Positions 1 through 4,778 of a DNA stretch of 5,670 bases are shown here, piece after piece. The first letter of the stretch is position 1. Each line of letters starts with the position of its first letter. Under the pieces are notes generated by a model that was not told the origin of the DNA, searched no databases, and saw only the letters and a program-made list of their open reading frames with translations. The position numbers and the translations under genes are program-made. The stretch is from Bacteroidota bacterium (lineage in GTDB: Bacteria; Bacteroidota; Bacteroidia; Flavobacteriales; Flavobacteriaceae): NCBI GenBank assembly GCA_023393485.1, contig JAEWLD010000157.1, positions 1 through 5,670 of the forward strand. The letters are read 5' to 3'.

Positions 1-29
1 AAAATAGGAAAAAACGGGCGAACCTTAGT

Positions 30-455
30 TTATTTTTTTTTGCCTCTGATCAAAGTGCCGTCTTTTGTGAATTCCAAGTCGATTTTTCCGGTCAGGTCAA
101 CGTCGACACTTTTTTTTCTATAATCTATGCTGGTGATTCTTTGTTCGGGATAGTGCGATTTGACGTAACCAACGATTTTAGGATTGATATAATCCGTTGG
201 GATTGGTTTGTCATTGCCGTCAACTTTGCGGTAAACGCCATCTTTGCCGAAACCGATTGACACGCCGTTTGCCAACATAACCTTATAGCCTTTTTGGCCT
301 TCATCGACGTCTTTTTTGGCTTTGATCACCGGAACGCCGGGAAAATATTTTTCGATGAAGACCAGTGCCGGATCGGGCAAACCGGAAATTTCGACTTTCT
401 GCGCAGAAATAGACATTGTAATAAGCAACACCACTGATGACATCAAATTTCTCAT
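30..455 (-). CDS. Exported PepSY-like domain protein
   Basis: A 141-residue protein when started at the second in-frame ATG (453-455). That start gives a compact signal peptide: MRN, then a hydrophobic stretch to about residue 16, then SISA before Gln19. The longer frame from 491 adds 12 residues that fit a signal peptide less well. The mature part shows two similar halves (about 26-78 and 84-136). Each has a helix ending in a YFP or HYP motif, then strands of the type Y-K-V-x-L-x-N-G and D-x-D-L-T-G-K, then a G/K-D-G turn. This is the pattern of the Bacteroidota PepSY-like family (formerly DUF2874), which has a beta-lactamase-inhibitor-like fold and is periplasmic or surface-exposed. No enzymatic residues are evident and the role is unknown. 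The stop codon follows an A9 run on the coding strand. The gene is divergent from mtaB. A weak TAnnTTTG-like box (one mismatch, minus strand, 477-484) lies just upstream, without a visible -33 TTG. Confidence 0.85.
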   Translation of the reverse strand: MRNLMSSVVLLITMSISAQKVEISGLPDPALVFIEKYFPGVPVIKAKKDVDEGQKGYKVMLANGVSIGFGKDGVYRKVDGNDKPIPTDYINPKIVGYVKSHYPEQRITSIDYRKKSVDVDLTGKIDLEFTKDGTLIRGKKK

Positions 456-588
456 TGTTAAGGTTTTGGATTGCAGTAAAAATACGAACACTGTTTCTGA
501 TAGTTGCGGGTTTTAAGAAAGCTTTAATTATCAGTGGTTTGTACGGCTGCAGAATCAAGGACCTGCAAAAATTAAATCTGTAAAACCC

Positions 589-618
589 GTGGCATATTAA
601 TATTTGTTTGTAAATTTG
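589..618 (+). promoter_or_regulatory. Probable mtaB promoter (Bacteroidota type)
   Basis: TAAATTTG at 611-618 matches the Bacteroidota -7 consensus TAnnTTTG exactly. The -33 position shows only GTG (589-591) in place of TTG, at the preferred 19-nt spacing, so the upstream half is weak. Transcription would start near 624-626, giving a leader of about 140 nt that contains the 673-705 hairpin. No better candidate lies between this site and the mtaB start. Confidence 0.45.
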
Positions 619-672
619 CCCGCTTAATTTTAGAAGATTTGCGTTAGCGATTACAAACGTATCCTTTTGTGA

Positions 673-705
673 AAACCCCAAAGGTTTTCAAAACCTTTGG
701 GGTTT
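673..705. repeat. Perfect 33-bp palindrome, REP-like hairpin
   Basis: The 16-nt arm AAACCCCAAAGGTTTT (673-688) and its exact reverse complement (690-705) flank a single C at 689. As RNA it would fold into a 15-bp stem with a three-base loop. On the plus strand the right arm is followed by GCC rather than a U-run, so it is not a standard terminator for that direction. On the minus strand the stem ends in only TTTT, and no minus-strand gene reads into it. It lies in the presumed mtaB leader, 59 bp before the start codon. No second copy is present in the window. A dispersed palindromic element is the most likely nature; a leader regulatory hairpin is the alternative. Confidence 0.8.
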
Positions 706-764
706 GCCAAAAGATTGCGGCCGTTAATGCAACCTTAAGCAAACTGGCATACCAAACGCCCAAA

Positions 765-2099
765 ATGGAAAGAAAAAAAGTCGCCTTTTACACTCTTGGC
801 TGCAAGCTGAACTTCTCCGAAACGTCGACCATTGCGCGGAGTTTTCAGGATGAAGGCTTTGACCGCGTGGATTTTGAAGACCTCGCCGACATTTACGTGA
901 TCAACACCTGTTCGGTCACCGAAAATGCGGACAAGCAATTCAAGCACGTCGTGCGCCAGGCGATGAAGAAAAATGAGAAGGCCTTCGTTGCCGCCGTCGG
1001 TTGTTATGCCCAACTCAAGCCCGAAGAATTGGCTGCCGTTGACGGCGTTGACCTTGTTTTAGGCGCTACCGAAAAGTTCAAGATTACAGATTATATCAAC
1101 GATTTATCGAAAAATGATTTCGGTGAAGTGCATTCGTGTGAAATCGTTGAGGCTGATTTTTACGTCGGATCGTATTCGATCGGCGACCGGACGCGCGCAT
1201 TTCTGAAAGTCCAGGACGGCTGTGATTATAAGTGTACTTACTGCACGATTCCATTGGCACGCGGCATTTCAAGATCGGATACGATGGAAAATGTGCTTCG
1301 CAATGCCAAGGAAATTTCTGCACAGAACATTCGCGAAATCGTGTTGACCGGTGTCAATATCGGCGATTACGGCAAAGGCGAGTTCGGGAACAAAAAACAC
1401 GGGCATACGTTCTTCGAACTTGTTCAAAACCTCGATAAAGTTGAAGGCATCGAACGTCTCAGGATTTCGTCGATCGAGCCGAATTTGCTCAAAAACGAAA
1501 CGATTGATTTCGTATCGAAAAGCCGGACGTTTGTTCCGCATTTCCACATTCCGCTGCAATCCGGGAGCAACGGCATTTTGAAAAAAATGAAACGCCGTTA
1601 CATGCGCGAGCTTTATGCGGAACGTGTTGCGAAAATTCGCGAAGTCATGCCGCATGCGTGTATTGGTGTGGACGTCATCGTCGGATTTCCGGGCGAAACC
1701 GATGAACATTTCCTCGAGACATATCATTTCTTGAACAACCTCGACATTTCCTATTTACATGTGTTTACCTATTCCGAGCGCGATAACACCGAAGCCGCGG
1801 CATTCGATGGCATCGTTCCGGGAAACGTCCGTGCCAAACGAAGCAAAATGCTACGCGGATTGTCTGTGAAAAAACGTCGTGCATTTTATGAAAGCCAGCT
1901 CGGCACAACCAGAACTGTTCTGTTCGAAGGCGAAAACAAAGAAGGCTACATTCACGGTTTCACTGAAAATTACGTCAAGGTCAAAGCGCCGTGGAATCCG
2001 GAATTGGTCAATACATTGCATGAAGTTGTGTTGACGAAGATTGATGATGATGGATGCGTGCGGTTTGAATTTGAGAGCGCTTTAAGCTTTAAGCTATAA
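765..2099 (+). CDS. mtaB: tRNA threonylcarbamoyladenosine methylthiotransferase MtaB
   Basis: A 444-residue cytosolic radical SAM enzyme. MtaB family members add a methylthio group to C2 of t6A37 in tRNAs reading ANN codons, giving ms2t6A, using S-adenosylmethionine and two 4Fe-4S clusters. The N-terminal methylthiotransferase domain has its three cluster cysteines at C13 (TLGCKLN), C49 (INTCSVT) and C80 (VGCYAQ). The radical SAM domain carries CxxxCxxC at C153, C157 and C160 (DGCDYKCTYC). IVLTGVNIG (about 192-200), HIPLQSGSNG (261-270) and VDVIVGFPGETDE (302-314) are further family motifs. The last 70 residues or so form a TRAM-like RNA-binding region. Length is normal for the family. I chose the ATG at 765 because homologs begin near ERKKVAFYTLGCK; the frame extends to a GTG at 669, but that would translate the palindrome. 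There is no Shine-Dalgarno sequence, as is usual in this phylum. The final codons and stop lie inside a heptad repeat. Confidence 0.95.
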   Translation: MERKKVAFYTLGCKLNFSETSTIARSFQDEGFDRVDFEDLADIYVINTCSVTENADKQFKHVVRQAMKKNEKAFVAAVGCYAQLKPEELAAVDGVDLVLGATEKFKITDYINDLSKNDFGEVHSCEIVEADFYVGSYSIGDRTRAFLKVQDGCDYKCTYCTIPLARGISRSDTMENVLRNAKEISAQNIREIVLTGVNIGDYGKGEFGNKKHGHTFFELVQNLDKVEGIERLRISSIEPNLLKNETIDFVSKSRTFVPHFHIPLQSGSNGILKKMKRRYMRELYAERVAKIREVMPHACIGVDVIVGFPGETDEHFLETYHFLNNLDISYLHVFTYSERDNTEAAAFDGIVPGNVRAKRSKMLRGLSVKKRRAFYESQLGTTRTVLFEGENKEGYIHGFTENYVKVKAPWNPELVNTLHEVVLTKIDDDGCVRFEFESALSFKL

Positions 2100-2121
2100 G
2101 TTATGGCTATAAGCTTACATG
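2081..2121 (+). repeat. Degenerate 7-bp tandem repeat at the mtaB 3' end
   Basis: Successive units read TTTAAGC, TTTAAGC, TATAAGT, TATGGC (one base short), TATAAGC and a decayed TTACATG. The mtaB stop codon (2097-2099) falls in the third unit, so the last residues of the enzyme (LSFKL) are encoded by repeat units. Part of the array (GCTATAAGTTATGGC, 2093-2107) is nearly self-complementary. It resembles the short heptanucleotide tandem repeats found between genes in some bacteria. Function is unknown; a role as a weak terminator is possible, though no U-tract follows. Confidence 0.6.
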
Positions 2122-2220
2122 TGCTGGCATTCGGGGTTTTTTCTGCTTTCCGGCAAACGAAATCGATTTGATTTCCTTACTGAAAATAATTGTCTCAAAA
2201 TGAATGTTTGGGTTTCGTCA

Positions 2221-2246
2221 AGCAAGCTTACAACTTACGGCTTGCT
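2221..2246. repeat. Hairpin with heptad-like units at the convergent junction
   Basis: AGCAAGC (2221-2227) and GCTTGCT (2240-2246) form a perfect 7-bp stem around a 12-nt loop. Read on the minus strand, the block is again a series of GYAAGYY-like heptads, related to the array at 2081-2121 but inverted. AAGCTTACA occurs both here (2224-2232) and there (2111-2119). The stem overlaps the stop codon of the 112-residue minus-strand gene. No U-run follows on either strand, so termination is only a possibility. Confidence 0.6.
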
Positions 2247-2583
2247 AGTATTTCGAATGAAACTTAATCTTCGTAATCCTATACACATCAGTCCCATATA
2301 ATTCCACAAATTCAAAAGTATGACGCTGCGGCTGCTTGAAGTCGACGATCAGCTTGGCTGAAATTTCGTAGTACATTTTTTCGCCTTCCATCATAAAACG
2401 GTCGCCACGCTTGCGGTAGGCGGAGCGGATCAGCGTAAATTCAGACAGATTCCACGTCGTATTGCTCGCATTGAAATCTTCCCAACGTGAGTAAAGCCCG
2501 TCGGTAATTTCGGTATGCAAGCCATAGTATTTGTCGATTTGCTCGAAAAACTCAAGGACTTTTGTGCTGGTATCGTCAGACAT
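2245..2583 (-). CDS. Conserved-looking hypothetical protein, 112 aa
   Basis: I do not recognise the family. The product is small, soluble and highly charged, with no signal peptide, membrane segment or cysteine. An amphipathic helix is likely at residues 5-20 (KVLEFFEQIDKYY). A Trp/Tyr-rich middle (LYSRWEDFN, 30-38) is followed by alternating strand-like stretches rich in aromatic and charged residues (MYYEISAKLIVDFK, 70-83; HTFEFVELYGTDVYRITKIKF, about 88-108). A helix followed by curved strands is compatible with a small NTF2-like or other alpha+beta fold, but no active-site motif supports an assignment. It is probably real: the codon use and the protein-like pattern of hydrophobic strands differ from the overlapping frames, and its start sits next to the intergenic region shared with the downstream T9SS gene. 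It is convergent with mtaB, stops with TAG inside a hairpin, and is divergent from the T9SS gene. Confidence 0.7.
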   Translation of the reverse strand: MSDDTSTKVLEFFEQIDKYYGLHTEITDGLYSRWEDFNASNTTWNLSEFTLIRSAYRKRGDRFMMEGEKMYYEISAKLIVDFKQPQRHTFEFVELYGTDVYRITKIKFHSKY

Positions 2584-2618
2584 TCTGTAAAGGTACGGTT
2601 GTTTTTGATAACGGGAAA

Positions 2619-2648
2619 TTGTGTATTTAATTATAAATGATACATTTG
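2619..2648 (+). promoter_or_regulatory. Bacteroidota-type promoter for the T9SS protein gene
   Basis: TTG at 2619-2621 and TACATTTG at 2641-2648 are separated by 19 nt, an exact match to the TTG-N19-TAnnTTTG arrangement used by the primary sigma factor in flavobacteria and Bacteroides. The predicted transcription start is near 2654-2656, leaving a leader of only about 10 nt before the ATG at 2665. This is the best promoter in the window. Confidence 0.75.
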
Positions 2649-2664
2649 TCGAAATTGCCTTTTT

Positions 2665-3549
2665 ATGAGAAAATTTTTACTTGCGCTTGCTTTGACCGTT
2701 GCTGTCTCGAGTAGGTCTTTTTCACAAGGTCCGCCGCCGCCAAACGGTTGCGATCCGTTTTATGCACTCGACCCGAACAACGATGGATTTACTGAATTTG
2801 TGCTGGCTGACTTTTACGCCTATATCGCAGTTGATGCGATGAATGACCACGGTTGGGACATTTCGGGCTATACGATGACAACATATCCTTCGCAATTTGA
2901 ATACGACAATGGAATAAACCCGATCGGCGGAGAAAGTTATTTCAATATCCTGCCTTTTGAACAAACGGTTTATGTCCAGTTTGACTATACCGGTAGCGGA
3001 CCGCAGTTTACAGATCAGGAACTTTATTCAATGGCGTGCTGGAACTTGTTGACCGTAAATTCCAATGGCGACGATGATTTTGACAGCGTGCCAAATGCAA
3101 CCGAAGACCTAAACGGCAATGGCTCGCTCAATGACGAAAATACCGACGGCGATGTGCTTTTCAATTTCCAGGACAACGACGATGACAACGACGGGCTGCC
3201 AACCTTAAACGAAGACTACAATGGCAACGGCAACGCTTCGGATGACGATACCGATGCCAACGGAATTCCGGATTATCTTGAAAACGGCATCGTACTCGGA
3301 ATTGGCCATGATTCGCACATGTGGTTTACCATCAGCCCGAATCCGTCGACAGGTTTGGTCACGGTGAATTTCCCCGATAACGAAAATTTCGGTGCCAAAC
3401 TTTCCATTTTCGATATTAGCGGCAAAGTGTTGAGAAATGTCGTGATTGATTCGCCCACGGTGGAATTATCCGGGCTGTCCGCAGGCATTTACATGATCAA
3501 ATGCGAATCCCGAAATCAGGTGTCAGTCAAAAAACTGATTGTCCTATAA
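2665..3549 (+). CDS. Secreted Ca-binding-repeat protein with T9SS type A sorting domain
   Basis: A 294-residue exported protein. A signal peptide (MRKFLLALAL, then a short hydrophobic run to about residue 20) sends it through Sec. The C-terminal 75 residues (about 220-294) form a Por secretion-system tail: WFTISPNPSTG, LSIFDISGKVL, LSAGIYMIK and a final KKLIVL. This directs passage through the Type IX system and, in the type A class, usually surface attachment. Between them are an N-terminal region of unknown fold with an Asp-rich loop (DPNNDGFTEF, 36-45) and two 36-residue modules (about 136-171 and 172-207). The modules are packed with D/N/G in thrombospondin type 3 or dockerin-like calcium loops (NGNG, DDDNDGLP, DTDANGIPDYLEN). 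No catalytic domain is recognisable, so adhesion or a structural surface role is an inference. It has its own promoter and terminator and appears monocistronic. Confidence 0.9.
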   Translation: MRKFLLALALTVAVSSRSFSQGPPPPNGCDPFYALDPNNDGFTEFVLADFYAYIAVDAMNDHGWDISGYTMTTYPSQFEYDNGINPIGGESYFNILPFEQTVYVQFDYTGSGPQFTDQELYSMACWNLLTVNSNGDDDFDSVPNATEDLNGNGSLNDENTDGDVLFNFQDNDDDNDGLPTLNEDYNGNGNASDDDTDANGIPDYLENGIVLGIGHDSHMWFTISPNPSTGLVTVNFPDNENFGAKLSIFDISGKVLRNVVIDSPTVELSGLSAGIYMIKCESRNQVSVKKLIVL

Positions 3550-3556
3550 GTCACTG

Positions 3557-3582
3557 AAGCGCCCGAAACAGGCGCTTTTTTT
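3557..3582 (+). terminator. Rho-independent terminator after the T9SS gene
   Basis: A perfect 7-bp stem (AAGCGCC, 3557-3563, with GGCGCTT, 3571-3577) with the loop CGAAACA is followed by a T-run to 3582. It starts 7 bp after the T9SS stop codon. The T-run meets the stop codon of the convergent GNAT-like gene (3581-3583). On the minus strand the hairpin has no U-tail, so it should work mainly in the plus direction. Confidence 0.85.
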
Positions 3583-3895
3583 AAATCTTGATTCCCGGCG
3601 GCAGCAATTCTTTATACCGAGGGTTTTTTCTGAAAAATGCCGCGATTTTTGGGAACGTCGGCACGACTTTGAGCCGTCGCTCTTCGGCGATCGCCATGAT
3701 GTTTTTGAGCAGTTCCGTGATAAATTCCTCATCGTCAAAACGCTCTGGCGTATTGATTTTTGTCAGAAAGATTTTGCGTTCCTGAAATGAGTATTCCACT
3801 GTAATGAGTTGGTCGCCGGCGTAAGTTTCAAATTGCCGCGAAAAAGTGTTGTCGCGAATGTCCATTGGAGTTGTGGGATTTTCGGTAGTCTTCAT
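3581..3895 (-). CDS. GNAT-like (YidJ/Gtn10-type) small acetyltransferase-fold protein
   Basis: A 104-residue cytosolic protein that follows the layout of the minimal GCN5-related N-acetyltransferase family (Acetyltransf_CG type). FETYAGDQLITVEYSF (22-37) gives the first strands, KIFLTKINTPERF (41-53) the central strand, a helix follows (about 56-71), and then comes the C-terminal LKVVPTFPKIAAFFRKNPRY signature (75-94). In active relatives the central strand is followed by a glycine-rich Q/RxxGxG/A acetyl-CoA loop, and a Cys-Pro often follows VVP. Here the loop region reads RFDDEEF with no glycine and the Cys position is Thr80-Phe81. Acetyl-CoA binding is therefore doubtful and a non-catalytic role is possible. 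The first ATG (3895) is preferred for its A/T-rich leader; ATG at 3865 is the alternative. The gene is convergent with the T9SS gene and divergent from the hydrolase. Confidence 0.75.
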   Translation of the reverse strand: MKTTENPTTPMDIRDNTFSRQFETYAGDQLITVEYSFQERKIFLTKINTPERFDDEEFITELLKNIMAIAEERRLKVVPTFPKIAAFFRKNPRYKELLPPGIKI

Positions 3896-4004
3896 AATTT
3901 ATTGATAAATTAAAACGCAGACCGAGAGTGCTTTGTTTTAAACGCACTAATATTGCAAAGTTCGGTATTATTACGCCCGGACGCTGTTAGTATTACGTTA
4001 AAAC

Positions 4005-4670
4005 ATGGCGCGGATTCCAGTATATTTTATGCCAGGATTGGCAGCAGGCCCTGAAATTTTCGAGCGGATCAAACTGCCCGAAGACCAGTTCGAAGTTGTT
4101 CTTCTCGAATGGATGCTGCCGCTTGACACTGAAAGCCTGCGCGATTACGCCCTCAGGATGTCAAAGAAAGTCACGCATCAAAACCCGGTGCTGGTCGGCG
4201 TTTCTTTTGGCGGGATTCTCGTCCAGGAAATGGCAAAGGTGATCAATGTCGGCAAGACGATCATCATTTCAAGTGCAAAGTGCAATGCCGAATATCCGCG
4301 CAGGTTTAAAATCGCGAAATCAACCGGAGCCTATAAGCTGCTTCCGCTGAAATTGATTTTAAAGATTGAAGATTTGGCGAAATACTCGTTTGGCGAAAAA
4401 ATCAACGAGCGGATAAAATTATATGAAAAATACCTTTCCGTCCGCGATGTCAAATATCTCGCCTGGGCAATCGAACAGGTGATGCTGTGGGAGAGGTGCG
4501 AGCCTGATGAAAATGTGATTCACATCCATGGCGATGCCGATGACGTATTTCCGGCCAAACACATCAAAAATTACATTCCTGTCGCCGGCGGAACGCATAT
4601 CATGATTATCAACCGTTTCCGATGGTTCAATGAAAACTTGCCGAAAATTATCGTCGACGGCTTAAAATAA
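4005..4670 (+). CDS. Alpha/beta hydrolase fold protein
   Basis: A 221-residue cytosolic protein of the alpha/beta hydrolase superfamily, without signal peptide. An early PGLAAG loop (10-15) can supply the oxyanion hole. The nucleophile elbow is GVSFGG with Ser67 (65-70). The acid is probably Asp179 in HGDADDVFP (175-183), and the base His198 in GGTHIM (195-200). A complete catalytic triad is thus visible. The cap region between strands 6 and 7 is helical and basic (about 97-160). The size is typical of small carboxylesterase or lipase-like members. Substrate cannot be inferred: hydrolysis of an ester or amide bond is the likely chemistry. The gene is divergent from the GNAT-like gene across about 110 bp and lies upstream of the lytic transglycosylase in the same direction. 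No consensus promoter could be fixed upstream, and the ATG at 4005 is supported by the hydrophobic first strand IPVYFMPG immediately after it. Confidence 0.88.
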   Translation: MARIPVYFMPGLAAGPEIFERIKLPEDQFEVVLLEWMLPLDTESLRDYALRMSKKVTHQNPVLVGVSFGGILVQEMAKVINVGKTIIISSAKCNAEYPRRFKIAKSTGAYKLLPLKLILKIEDLAKYSFGEKINERIKLYEKYLSVRDVKYLAWAIEQVMLWERCEPDENVIHIHGDADDVFPAKHIKNYIPVAGGTHIMIINRFRWFNENLPKIIVDGLK

Positions 4671-4685
4671 AAAGCACAATTCGTA

Positions 4686-4716
4686 AGTTTACCCTATAGT
4701 AACTGTTTACTTTTTT
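4686..4716 (+). terminator. Possible weak terminator after the hydrolase gene
   Basis: AGTT-T-AC (4686-4692) can pair with GTAACT (4699-4704) with one bulged T and a six-base loop, and a run of six T follows at 4711-4716 after a six-base gap. The stem is short and A/T-rich and the T-run is not adjacent, so the call is tentative. If it works it would separate the hydrolase from the transglycosylase transcript. Confidence 0.3.
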
Positions 4717-4778
4717 AATCCGAAAGAACAAAGAATTTCGGCTATTTCAAAAGCAGCGGTGAACAAAACCAACTGACT

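Larger units (their letters stand above)
456..764. other. Divergent intergenic region, PepSY-like gene / mtaB
   Basis: About 309 bp between two divergent genes, more A/T-rich than the flanking coding DNA. It should hold the promoters of both genes. It contains a perfect -7-like box at 611-618 facing mtaB and a perfect 33-bp palindrome at 673-705. An imperfect inverted repeat (GGCATATT at 591-598 against AATTTGCC at 613-620, one mismatch) straddles the promoter-like element. A short open frame continues upstream of mtaB to a GTG at 669, but I read that stretch as leader. No tRNA, riboswitch or conserved small ORF was recognised. Confidence 0.7.

Noticed and set aside
33..117. Homopolymer T9 (33-41) and T8 (110-117) as a phase-variation switch
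   Set aside because: The T9 lies at the stop codon, so slippage would change only the tail, and the T8 simply encodes a Lys-Lys stretch; no evidence of variation is available.
456..491. 12-residue N-terminal extension of the PepSY-like protein
   Set aside because: It adds a second hydrophobic patch ahead of a complete signal peptide and covers the likely promoter; the ATG at 455 is the better start.
1269..1727. 152-residue minus-strand open frame inside mtaB
   Set aside because: It is antisense to the radical SAM core, whose motifs are fully conserved in the other frame; it is a shadow frame.
2119..2301. 60-residue plus-strand open frame after mtaB
   Set aside because: It begins in the heptad repeat, overlaps the end of the minus-strand 112-residue gene, has a low-complexity and unconvincing protein pattern, and no start signal.
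2588..2595. TAnnTTTG-like box on the minus strand for the 112-residue gene
   Set aside because: One mismatch, no -33 TTG at the right distance, and it lies only 4 bp before the start codon, too close for a usual transcript start.
3539..3790. Plus-strand frames opposite the GNAT-like gene
   Set aside because: They start within the T9SS gene end or terminator and lack any domain; the minus frame carries the recognisable fold signature.
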